From Paracoccaceae bacterium (GTDB lineage Bacteria > Pseudomonadota > Alphaproteobacteria > Rhodobacterales > Rhodobacteraceae), in the NCBI GenBank assembly GCA_021648225.1, contig JAKITE010000009.1:1-42402 (forward strand): DNA of 42,402 nt, given 5' to 3'. Within the stretch, counting starts at the first letter, position 1, and each line of letters begins with the position of its first letter. The translations under genes and the position numbers were made by a program. This document shows, one piece after another, positions 25,072-32,606 of the stretch. The notes beneath the pieces are model-generated. The model ran no database searches, was not told the origin of the DNA, and was given only the letters and a program-made list of their open reading frames with translations.

Positions 25072-25644
25072 AGATTGCCACCAGTCATCCGCCCTCAACG
25101 CATCGCGCAGAGGCGTTTTGGTGTGACGGGGCGCATTTTCAATATATTCAAACGCCTCGGACAGGTTTCTTCCATCCAGAGCTTTTAAATAGGCAATCCC
25201 TTGATCAACCGAAAAATCCTGTCCGGTATGGTCTCTGAAATTCGGTTCCAGATCGGTCCAGACCGCGCCGTCCCAGCCATTTTCAGCACACCATTGCTGC
25301 ACCTGCAAAACCACGCTGTTCATCCGGCTTGCGCCCCGTGCAATATCGGCCCAGCCAATCCGGCCATGGGGCGCACGTTCGCGCGCCGCCAGATCTTTCA
25401 GCGCCATTTGCACATCTCCCCGCACCGACCGGATAACATGGGTGGCACATTCCACCCCGACCAGCGGGTCCAGACACACCACCAGCCCCATTTTGCGTTT
25501 GGGGGAAATGCGGCTGAATTCCATGGGCAAACGCGGCCCTTTGGTCATTTGCCAGCCACCGCGCGTATGCGGGGTTAAAACCTCCAGATCCCAAATCAGG
25601 CTGCCCCAGCCAATGATTGCAATTTTGCTCAGGGCCATTTGCAT
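25048..25644 (-). CDS. Conserved protein with a gamma-glutamylcyclotransferase-like N-terminus
   Basis: A 198-residue predicted cytoplasmic protein. KIAIIGWGSLIWDLEVL resembles the YGSL loop that opens the gamma-glutamylcyclotransferase-like fold, with a Trp in place of the usual Tyr. The rest (LPMEFSRISPKRKMGLVVCLDP, GWDGAVWTDLEPNFRDHTGQ, AFEYIENAPRHTKTPLRDAL) is conserved-looking but of unknown role, and I cannot point to a catalytic Glu. Two ATGs lie two codons apart (25644 and 25638). It starts inside the last 16 bases of hemF and ends inside the 3' end of the LysE copy on the other strand. The overlap suggests expression with hemF. Confidence 0.75.
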   Translation of the reverse strand: MQMALSKIAIIGWGSLIWDLEVLTPHTRGGWQMTKGPRLPMEFSRISPKRKMGLVVCLDPLVGVECATHVIRSVRGDVQMALKDLAARERAPHGRIGWADIARGASRMNSVVLQVQQWCAENGWDGAVWTDLEPNFRDHTGQDFSVDQGIAYLKALDGRNLSEAFEYIENAPRHTKTPLRDALRADDWWQSLKKNKQR

Positions 25645-26525
25645 TCAGGCGGCAAAGACATCAGCACCGCCTCGGGGTTATGGCCGGTTTGCAGGCCAAA
25701 CTGGGTGCCTCGGTCATAGACCAGATTAAATTCGGCATAACGCCCGCGCTTTATCAGTTGAACCTCGCGGTCCGCATCGCTCCATGGGGTGAACATGTGT
25801 TTTTCCGTGACCGGCAGAAAGGCCTTTAGAAAGGCGCGGCCTACATCCTGCGTGAATGCAAAATCAGCCTGCCAATCGCCGGTATTGTGATCATCATAGA
25901 AAATACCGCCCACACCGCGCGGTTCGTTCCAGTGTTTGATCATGAAATACTCATCCGCCCATTTTTTATAGCGCGGGTAATATTCCGGGTCATGGGCATC
26001 ACAGGCCTTGGCCAGTTCGGCATGGAAAAACGCGGTATCATCGGGGTTTTCGACCATCGGGTTCAGGTCTGCACCGCCGCCAAACCACCAGCCATGCGGG
26101 GTCCAGAACATGCGGGTGTTCATATGCACTGCCGGCGTTTTTGGCGAACGCATATGCGCCACCAGCGAAATTCCCGCCGCCCAGAAACGCGGATCATCCG
26201 CCAAACCAGCCAGACCCGGGCGTGCCATCATGGATTTTTGCGCCGCTGCGCCCAGTTGGCCATAAACCGTGGAAATATTTACCCCGACCTTTTCAAAAAC
26301 CCGACCCTGACGCATGACCGACATTTCGCCGCCGCCCGCATCGGTGCCATCGCCGCTGTCGCGTTTTGTGGGTTTGCGCTCAAACCGCCCGGCGGCCAGA
26401 TCGGCAAAAGGGCCTTGGGTTTGCGCGTCTTCCAGCCCTTCAAAGGCAGAACAAATCTGGTCACGCAATTCTTTGAACCACGCCGAGGCGCGGGATCTTT
26501 CAGCAATAAGGTCGTTTTGTGTCAT
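25629..26525 (-). CDS. hemF: Oxygen-dependent coproporphyrinogen III oxidase
   Basis: A 298-residue enzyme that converts coproporphyrinogen III to protoporphyrinogen IX using oxygen. It has GGEMSVMRQGRVFEKVGVN, WWFGGGADLNPM with family active-site residues, FFHAELAKACDAHDPEYYP, RGVGGIFYDD and the C-terminal RGTQFGLQTGHNPEAVLMSL. I chose ATG 26525 (MTQNDLIAERSRAS) because GAGGG stands about seven bases upstream; an earlier ATG at 26594 would add 23 atypical residues. hemC and hemD also lie in the window, but 11 kb away. The small GGCT-like gene overlaps its 3' end. Confidence 0.95.
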   Translation of the reverse strand: MTQNDLIAERSRASAWFKELRDQICSAFEGLEDAQTQGPFADLAAGRFERKPTKRDSGDGTDAGGGEMSVMRQGRVFEKVGVNISTVYGQLGAAAQKSMMARPGLAGLADDPRFWAAGISLVAHMRSPKTPAVHMNTRMFWTPHGWWFGGGADLNPMVENPDDTAFFHAELAKACDAHDPEYYPRYKKWADEYFMIKHWNEPRGVGGIFYDDHNTGDWQADFAFTQDVGRAFLKAFLPVTEKHMFTPWSDADREVQLIKRGRYAEFNLVYDRGTQFGLQTGHNPEAVLMSLPPECKWP

Positions 26526-26672
26526 CCAGTCACCCTCAAACAGAGAAAACCCGAAGCTATCGGAAAGCGGGCCGACATCCAACCGCTTTGCCATAATTCA
26601 GTCCGAGCAAGTTGTCGCAATCTCCCGAGTAAGTCCCCAATGTATCGGGTGCAATGTTTTTATCTCTCACCG

Positions 26673-26701
26673 TTGACTGCGGCAGAACCGCACAGTATAG
26701 A
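26673..26701 (+). promoter_or_regulatory. Candidate sigma-70-type promoter for the ABC exporter leader
   Basis: TTGACT (26673-26678) and TATAGA (26696-26701) are separated by exactly 17 bases. The -35 box matches five of six consensus bases; the -10 box matches four. It points towards the exporter genes and would give a leader of about 150 bases containing a mini-ORF and hairpins. This is pattern matching only. Confidence 0.4.
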
Positions 26702-26731
26702 TTGCTGATCCAACATGGTGGAGAACGTGCA

Positions 26732-26767
26732 ATGCGACTAATTCGGACCATTTATTACAGCCTTTAG
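26732..26767 (+). CDS. Possible leader peptide, 11 residues
   Basis: ATG 26732 opens a short frame encoding MRLIRTIYYSL, ending in TAG at 26765-26767. GGTGGAG lies about nine bases upstream, a reasonable ribosome site. It sits 30 bases after the candidate promoter, and its end lies inside overlapping inverted repeats. Its position is that of an attenuation leader, but no run of one regulated amino acid stands out (two Tyr, two Ile and two Arg), so it may be chance. Confidence 0.25.
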   Translation: MRLIRTIYYSL

Positions 26768-26794
26768 GCCTCCGAATTCGGGGCCATCCGGCCC
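26740..26794 (+). repeat. Overlapping inverted repeats in the exporter leader
   Basis: AATTCGGA (26740-26747) pairs exactly with TCCGAATT (26771-26778), enclosing most of the mini-ORF. A second hairpin, GGGCC (26781-26785) with GGCCC (26790-26794), follows at once. The segment TCCGAATTCGG can also fold on itself together with its flanking GGCC arms. The first and last foldings would compete for the same bases. No U-run follows directly. Confidence 0.45.
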
Positions 26795-26856
26795 GCTGCA
26801 CACCTATTTTGCACAATTTTTCAGCCCGACTTTTTAGCCCGACGAAAGGGCACCCC

Positions 26857-28689
26857 ATGTTCAAATTTTTTGAAAACCTTGTTAATCCCTTTGCTGATTT
26901 TGATGAACGCACCCCGCCCAAAGGCTTGTGGGATTATATCAAAACCCAGCTTTACCCGTTCCGCAAATGGCTGCCGGTTATGGCGTTTCTGGGCATTTTA
27001 ACCGCGCTGATGGAAAGCGGGCTGATTTTTTATTCAGGTCGCATTATCGACATGATGAACGAGGCCGGTGTTGAAAACATGTGGGCTTTGCATGGCATGG
27101 AATTGCTGATTGCGGCGCTGTTTGTGCTGTTTTTGCGGCCCCTTATTATTACCTCGAACCACCTGTTTCTGGAACAAACCCTAGCGGGAAACATGCAGGA
27201 ACAAGCCCGCTGGCAGGCCCATAAACATCTGTTGGGCCAGTCGTCTGAATTTTTCCAAAACGATTTCGCCGGAAGGCTGGCCAACCGCGTGATGCAAATG
27301 GGGCCTTCGGTGGAGGACAGCACCTATATGGCGCTGGAGGGCATCTGGTATGCCGCCACTTATGTGCTGGGCGCCATTCTGGTGCTGGCCGTGATTGATA
27401 TTCGGCTGGCTTTGCCAATGGCGATCTGGCTGGTGGTTTACATCATTTTTGTCAAACGGATTGCGACCAAAGTAGCCTCGGCCTCGGAAAAAATGTCCGA
27501 GACCAAATCGCTGGTTACCGGCCGGATCGTCGATGCCTATGCCAATATCGAAACCGTAAAACTGTTTGCCCATGGCAAGCGCGAAGAAACCTATGCGCTG
27601 TCAGCCATGAAACGCCATCGCATCCGGTTTTTGCGGTTTTTACGGCTGATGACCCGGCTGACCTTTAGCCTCGCCAGCCTGAACGGATTGTTGATGGTAG
27701 GGGTGATTGGCCCCGCGATCTGGTTGTGGAGCACCGGCACGGTTTCGGTGGGCGAGGTTGCCGCCGCAGCCGCCCTGACCATCCGTTTGAACGGCATGAC
27801 CGGCTGGATTATGTGGGTAACCGTGCGGATGTTTGAGCATGCGGGCATCATGCGCGAGGGCCTGCAATCAATTGCCGTGCCCCATTCCGTAACCGATGCA
27901 CCCAATGCAACCGAGCTGAACCTGACTGCTGGCCAGATCGAATTGCGCGACCTGTCGCATCATTATGGCAAAGGCGTTGGCGGGTTGGACCATATAAACC
28001 TGACCTTCAAGGCAGGTGAAAAGGTCGGGCTGGTCGGGCGCTCCGGCTCGGGTAAATCCAGCCTTGTGAACCTGCTGTTGCGGTTTCGCGATGCGGAAAA
28101 CGGTGAAATCCTGATCGACGGACAATCGGTGCGCGATATCACCCAAGACAGCCTGCGGAGCCAGATCGGTATGGTTACCCAAGATAGTTCATTGCTGCAT
28201 CGGTCCGTGCGGGCCAATATTCTGTATGGCAGGCCCAATGCAACCGAGGCCCAGATGCGAACCGCCGCCAAACGTGCCGAGGCCGATGAATTTATCCAGA
28301 ACCTGCAAGACCCGCATGGCAATACAGGTTACAGCGCCCAAGTTGGTGAACGGGGCGTTAAGCTGTCTGGCGGCCAACGCCAACGCATCGCCATTGCGCG
28401 GGTCATTCTGAAAGACGCGCCCATTCTGGTGCTGGACGAAGCCACATCGGCACTGGATAGCGAGGTTGAAGCCGCCATTCAAGATACGCTTTATGGTGTC
28501 ATGCAAGGTAAAACCGTGATTGCAATTGCGCACCGGTTGTCTACGATTGCGCAGATGGACCGGATTGTGGTGCTGGATGCAGGCCGTGTCGCCGAACAAG
28601 GCACCCACAAAGAATTGCTGGCGCTAAACGGCCTTTATGCCGGTTTCTGGAACCGCCAATCCGGCGGCTTTATCGACACCGAATCGTAG
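26857..28689 (+). CDS. ABC exporter (membrane domain fused to ATPase), first of a tandem pair
   Basis: A 610-residue half-transporter of the lipid/multidrug exporter type. The N-terminus MFKFFENLVNPFADFDERTP precedes about six membrane segments. The ATPase domain has Walker A GRSGSGKSS starting at residue 394, signature LSGGQRQR at 503, Walker B ILVLDEATSALDSEVEAAI and the switch His in AIAHRLSTIAQ. ATG 26857 follows GAAAGGG; an upstream in-frame ATG at 26809 adds 16 residues without matching the paralogue. The next gene is a close paralogue with the same N-terminal pattern, so they probably form a heterodimer. The stop TAG is part of the GTAG of an REP-like element. The substrate is unknown. 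Confidence 0.93.
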   Translation: MFKFFENLVNPFADFDERTPPKGLWDYIKTQLYPFRKWLPVMAFLGILTALMESGLIFYSGRIIDMMNEAGVENMWALHGMELLIAALFVLFLRPLIITSNHLFLEQTLAGNMQEQARWQAHKHLLGQSSEFFQNDFAGRLANRVMQMGPSVEDSTYMALEGIWYAATYVLGAILVLAVIDIRLALPMAIWLVVYIIFVKRIATKVASASEKMSETKSLVTGRIVDAYANIETVKLFAHGKREETYALSAMKRHRIRFLRFLRLMTRLTFSLASLNGLLMVGVIGPAIWLWSTGTVSVGEVAAAAALTIRLNGMTGWIMWVTVRMFEHAGIMREGLQSIAVPHSVTDAPNATELNLTAGQIELRDLSHHYGKGVGGLDHINLTFKAGEKVGLVGRSGSGKSSLVNLLLRFRDAENGEILIDGQSVRDITQDSLRSQIGMVTQDSSLLHRSVRANILYGRPNATEAQMRTAAKRAEADEFIQNLQDPHGNTGYSAQVGERGVKLSGGQRQRIAIARVILKDAPILVLDEATSALDSEVEAAIQDTLYGVMQGKTVIAIAHRLSTIAQMDRIVVLDAGRVAEQGTHKELLALNGLYAGFWNRQSGGFIDTES

Positions 28690-28710
28690 GGTGCGTGGTT
28701 TCCACGCACC
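28686..28710 (+). repeat. REP-like hairpin, copy 2, supplying the stop codon of the upstream gene
   Basis: GTAG (28686-28689) is followed by the stem GGTGCGTGG (28690-28698), loop TTT and CCACGCACC (28702-28710), matching the copy at 12269-12293 except in the loop. The exporter gene's TAG is 28687-28689, inside the element. The ribosome site of the next exporter, AAGGA, begins six bases after the element, so it occupies nearly the whole 37-base spacer between the two genes. Confidence 0.7.
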
Positions 28711-28726
28711 GTTTTAAGGAAAAATA

Positions 28727-30562
28727 TTGAAGTTTTTTGAAAACATGTTTGACCCGTTTGCCCCCGCCAACGGCCCGCCACCCAAAACCCTGTTTGCCTT
28801 TGGTAAATGGTTGTTTTCGGGTTCGGGCAAAGCGGTGCTGTTAATGGGTATTGTGTCAACATTGATCGGCATTGCCGAAGTAATAGCCGCGTGGATCGTT
28901 GGCGTTATCATTGACCGCATATCGACCCAGGGCCGAGAGGTCTTCTTTGACGGTTTTATCTGGCCGCTCGTGGCAATTGTCGTTTTTATGCTGGTGCTGC
29001 GGCCGGTTTTGCTTTTGTTTCAAGCTGGGCTGAATTCATTGGCATTTGCCCCCGGGCTGCCTGTTCTTGGTTTGCATCGTGTGCATAAATACACACTTGG
29101 CCAAAGCCTCAATTTCTTTGAGGATGATTTTGCGGGCCGTATCAACCAAAAGCAAATGCAAACCGCCCATGCGTTGGTTGATTTACTTCTGGAGCTGTTA
29201 AACGCAGTGGCTTTTGCTGGGGCAATGATTCTGGGCGGCATGGCGATAATGTTTTCCAGTGATTACCGGCTGGCATTGGTGATGCTGGGCTGGCTGGCTA
29301 TATATGTTTTAGTGCTGCGCTGGGGGCTGCCACGCATTCGTGTTCTTGGCAAAGTGCGGGCCGAGGCGCGCTCGGCTATTTCAGGTAATTTTGTTGACAG
29401 CATTGCCAATATATCAACGGTAAAACTGTTTGCCCATACGGATATGGAAGCCAAAGCCGCGCGTGAAACATTGCAGCGGTTTCACACCGCGGCGCTTGAT
29501 TTCGGGCGGCAGGTTTTCAAATTCCGCATTTCCATCGCCATTCTGGCAGGCTTGCTGCCGGTGGCGCTGATCGGCACTGCCGTGGCGCTTTGGTATACCG
29601 GTGACAGCCCCACAGGCGCGATTGTTACCGCCGGCATTCTGGCCAGCCGCCTTGGTGCCATGACGGGGTGGTTTTCGTTTATGCTGATGGGGTTGTTTTC
29701 TGATATCGGGACAGCGGAAGACGGCATCGCCATGCTGGCCAAAGATTACACTTTGTTGGACAGACCGGACGCGCAAGCGCCAAAAAACGTGACCGGAGCG
29801 ATCAGGTTTGACAAGGTAGGTTTTCATTACGGGCGCGAAGGTGGCGGTGGGCTAAACGGGTTTGACCTGACAATCAAAGCCGGAGAAAAACTGGCTTTGG
29901 TGGGGCGGTCGGGTGCGGGGAAATCGACGGTTCTGGCGTTGCTAATGCGGCTGCGTGATGTGGAAAGTGGCGCGATTACGCTGGATGGTGTTGATCTGCG
30001 CGACCTGACCCAAAACGGCTTGCGCCAGCAAATCGGCATGGTTACCCAAGACACGGAAATGTTTAACCGGTCGGCCCGCGACAACATCCTGTATGGCCGG
30101 CCCGATGCCTCCGAGGCCGAATTAATCGCCGCCTGTGAACAGGCCCAAGCCATGGAATTTATCCTTGATCTGGAAGATAACCGTGGCCGAACCGGCTTTG
30201 ATGCGCACCTTGGGGAACGCGGCGTGAAACTGTCGGGCGGGCAACGTCAACGCATTGCTTTGGCGCGGGTCATCCTGAAAAACGCGCCAATTCTGGTGCT
30301 GGACGAGGCAACCTCCGCATTGGATAGCGAGGTCGAGGCCGCCATTCAGGACACTTTGCAAACCCTGATGAAAGGCAAAACCGTCATCGCCATTGCCCAT
30401 CGCCTGTCTACCATCGCCCAGATGGACCGGATTGTGGTGCTGGACGCAGGCCGCATTATCGAGCAAGGCAGCCATAGCGCGCTATTGGCGCTGGATGGCC
30501 AATATGCCAGTTTCTGGAACCGCCAATCCGGTGGTTTTATTGTTGCAGAGGCCGCAGAATAA
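28727..30562 (+). CDS. ABC exporter, second of a tandem pair, TTG start
   Basis: A 611-residue half-transporter paralogous to the preceding gene. Its start is a TTG at 28727 with AAGGA six bases upstream; the resulting MKFFENMFDPFAPAN aligns with MFKFFENLVNPFADF of the paralogue. The next ATG, six codons later, would break that match. The ATPase has Walker A GRSGAGKST, signature LSGGQRQR, Walker B ILVLDEATSALDSEV and AIAHRLSTIAQMDRIVVLDA. The last third is nearly identical to the first copy, while the membrane domains diverge, consistent with a heterodimer. The gene ends 21 bases before aspS on the other strand. Confidence 0.93.
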   Translation: MKFFENMFDPFAPANGPPPKTLFAFGKWLFSGSGKAVLLMGIVSTLIGIAEVIAAWIVGVIIDRISTQGREVFFDGFIWPLVAIVVFMLVLRPVLLLFQAGLNSLAFAPGLPVLGLHRVHKYTLGQSLNFFEDDFAGRINQKQMQTAHALVDLLLELLNAVAFAGAMILGGMAIMFSSDYRLALVMLGWLAIYVLVLRWGLPRIRVLGKVRAEARSAISGNFVDSIANISTVKLFAHTDMEAKAARETLQRFHTAALDFGRQVFKFRISIAILAGLLPVALIGTAVALWYTGDSPTGAIVTAGILASRLGAMTGWFSFMLMGLFSDIGTAEDGIAMLAKDYTLLDRPDAQAPKNVTGAIRFDKVGFHYGREGGGGLNGFDLTIKAGEKLALVGRSGAGKSTVLALLMRLRDVESGAITLDGVDLRDLTQNGLRQQIGMVTQDTEMFNRSARDNILYGRPDASEAELIAACEQAQAMEFILDLEDNRGRTGFDAHLGERGVKLSGGQRQRIALARVILKNAPILVLDEATSALDSEVEAAIQDTLQTLMKGKTVIAIAHRLSTIAQMDRIVVLDAGRIIEQGSHSALLALDGQYASFWNRQSGGFIVAEAAE

Positions 30563-30565
30563 AGC

Positions 30566-30579
30566 GGGGTAATGACCCC
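30566..30579. terminator. Short hairpin in the convergent exporter/aspS gap
   Basis: GGGGT (30566-30570) and ACCCC (30575-30579) form a five-pair stem with loop AATG in the 21-base gap between two convergent stop codons, followed by AT-rich TGAATTATT. It might act as a weak bidirectional terminator. The short stem and lack of a clear U-run keep confidence low. Confidence 0.3.
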
Positions 30580-30583
30580 TGAA

Positions 30584-32431
30584 TTATTCCTGCGGAATCA
30601 CCCGCAAGCCCAATTCGCGCAGCTGCTCATTGGTGGCCTCGCTTGGCGCTTCCATCATCAGGTCTTCGGCGCGTTGGTTCATCGGGAACATGATGACCTC
30701 GCGGATGTTTTCCTCGTCGGCCAGCAACATAACAATCCGGTCAATGCCCGCAGCACATCCACCATGCGGGGGCGCGCCGTATTTGAATGCCTTGACCATG
30801 CCGCCAAAACGCTTTTCGACCTCTGCCTCGTCATAACCGGCGATGCCAAACGCCTTATACATCACGTCGAGCTTGTGATTGCGGATCGCGCCGGAAATCA
30901 GCTCATAGCCGTTACAAGCCAGATCATACTGGTATCCCAACACCTTAAGCGGGTCGCCATTCAGCGCCTCCATCCCGCCTTGGGGCATGGAAAAAGGGTT
31001 GTGTTCAAAATCGATTTTGCCGGTGGTTTCGTCTTTTTCGTAGATGGGAAAATCAACGATCCACGCAAATTCAAAGCTGTTCTGGTCGGTCAGGCCCAGT
31101 TCTTTGCCGATCACATTACGGGCACGCCCTGCAACGCCTTCAAAGGTTTTGGGCTTGCCGCCAAGGAAAAACGCCGCGTCGCCGACCTTCAGGCCAAGCT
31201 GCTGGCGGATGGCCTCGGTCCGTTCCGGCCCGATGTTTTTGGCCAAGGGACCAGCTGCTTCCATGCCGCCTTTGGCTTCGCCGGATTTCAGCATTGCCTG
31301 GGCTTCTTTAACCTTGATGCCGAGTTCCTGCGCCACGGAATCAGCGGTTTTTTCGCGCCAGAAAATATAGCCCATGCCGGGCAGGCCCTCGGCTTGGGCA
31401 AATTTATTCATACGGTCACAGAATTTACGCGACCCGCCTGTCGGGGCCGGAATGGCGCGAATTTCCGTGCCGCCCTGTTCCAGAATGCTGGCGAAAATCT
31501 GAAAGCCTGAACCGGCGAAATGTTCCGATACAATCTGCATCTTGATCGGATTACGCAGATCCGGTTTATCTGACCCATACCAAAGCGCGGCATCTTTATA
31601 AGAAATCTGCGGAATATCGTGATTAACCTTTTTATCGGAAAATTCCGCAAATGCGCCGGTAATTACCGGCTCAATGGTGTCAAAAACATCCTGTTGCGTG
31701 ACAAAAGACATTTCCATATCCAGCTGGTAAAAATCGGTAGGCGAGCGGTCGGCGCGCGGGTCTTCATCGCGAAAACACGGGGCGATTTGGAAATATTTAT
31801 CAAAGCCCGACACCATCATCATCTGTTTGAACTGCTGCGGTGCCTGTGGCAGCGCGTAAAACTTGCCCGGATGCATGCGCGAAGGCACCAGAAAATCCCG
31901 CGCGCCTTCGGGGGAACTGGCGGTGATAATCGGGGTTTGAAATTCGTTAAAGCCTTTTTCAGTCATGCGACGACGCAAGCTGGCCACCACGTTGGAACGC
32001 AGCATCATGCGGTTATGCATGCCCTCGCGGCGCAGGTCCAGAAAACGATATTTCAGTCGAACTTCTTCGGGGTAATCGGGTTCACCAAATACCGGCAAAG
32101 GCAATTCTTCAGAAGCGCCCAGCACCTCCATATCACGGATGAAAATTTCCACCTCGCCAGTGGGGATGTTTTTGTTGATCAGGGATTGATCGCGCGCCTT
32201 GACCACACCATCAATGCGGATCACCCATTCGGAGCGCACTTTTTCAAGCGCGTGAAACACCGGGCTGTCTTCATCCGCCAAAACCTGCGTGATGCCGTAA
32301 TGATCGCGCAGATCAATAAACAAAATGCCGCCATGATCGCGAATACGATGCACCCAGCCCGACAGGCGCACGGTTTCGCCCACATTGCTGGCGTTAAGTT
32401 CATGGCATTTATGAGAGCGAAAAGCGTGCAT
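30584..32431 (-). CDS. aspS: Aspartate-tRNA ligase
   Basis: A 615-residue bacterial-type class II synthetase charging tRNA(Asp). The anticodon-binding OB domain is at the N-terminus (MHAFRSHKCHELNASNVGE, VRLSGWVHRIRDHGGILFID). Motif 2 is visible as CFRDEDPRADRSPTDFYQLD, a GAD insertion domain occupies the middle, and motif 3 is GGCAAGIDRIVMLL near the C-terminus. ATG 32431 follows AGGAA; a longer frame to 32527 adds residues that do not match the family. Whether it also charges tRNA(Asn) depends on the presence of asnS or gatCAB elsewhere. It is divergent from the nuclease-like gene and convergent with the ABC exporter pair. Confidence 0.97.
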   Translation of the reverse strand: MHAFRSHKCHELNASNVGETVRLSGWVHRIRDHGGILFIDLRDHYGITQVLADEDSPVFHALEKVRSEWVIRIDGVVKARDQSLINKNIPTGEVEIFIRDMEVLGASEELPLPVFGEPDYPEEVRLKYRFLDLRREGMHNRMMLRSNVVASLRRRMTEKGFNEFQTPIITASSPEGARDFLVPSRMHPGKFYALPQAPQQFKQMMMVSGFDKYFQIAPCFRDEDPRADRSPTDFYQLDMEMSFVTQQDVFDTIEPVITGAFAEFSDKKVNHDIPQISYKDAALWYGSDKPDLRNPIKMQIVSEHFAGSGFQIFASILEQGGTEIRAIPAPTGGSRKFCDRMNKFAQAEGLPGMGYIFWREKTADSVAQELGIKVKEAQAMLKSGEAKGGMEAAGPLAKNIGPERTEAIRQQLGLKVGDAAFFLGGKPKTFEGVAGRARNVIGKELGLTDQNSFEFAWIVDFPIYEKDETTGKIDFEHNPFSMPQGGMEALNGDPLKVLGYQYDLACNGYELISGAIRNHKLDVMYKAFGIAGYDEAEVEKRFGGMVKAFKYGAPPHGGCAAGIDRIVMLLADEENIREVIMFPMNQRAEDLMMEAPSEATNEQLRELGLRVIPQE

Positions 32432-32606
32432 TTTATGGTTCCTGAAACGGGAGAGCGCGAAATTTGCGCGCGAAATTAGTCGGGGTTGGATACACAGGTT
32501 TAGGGGGGGAATGTCAAGGCTACACACTTAAATGCAGCCCAAAGTTGATTTTTTTCGAAAATTAGCGTTTTCTACCATGGGTGGAAATTTTTACGGGGTG
32601 GGTCAC

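Larger units (their letters stand above)
26526..26856. other. 331-base intergenic region between hemF and the ABC exporter pair
   Basis: Divergent promoter region without a convincing large gene. The hemF-proximal part carries the hemF ribosome site. The central part holds a candidate promoter (26673-26701), a 12-codon mini-ORF (26732-26767) and overlapping inverted repeats (26740-26794). The last 60 bases lead to the ribosome site GAAAGGG before the exporter. Open frames on the minus strand here show no recognisable protein. Confidence 0.7.

Noticed and set aside
30572..31510. Long plus-strand open frame (about 312 codons) opposite aspS
   Set aside because: Antisense to the strongly conserved aspS coding sequence; its translation has no recognisable family and it has the composition of a shadow frame.
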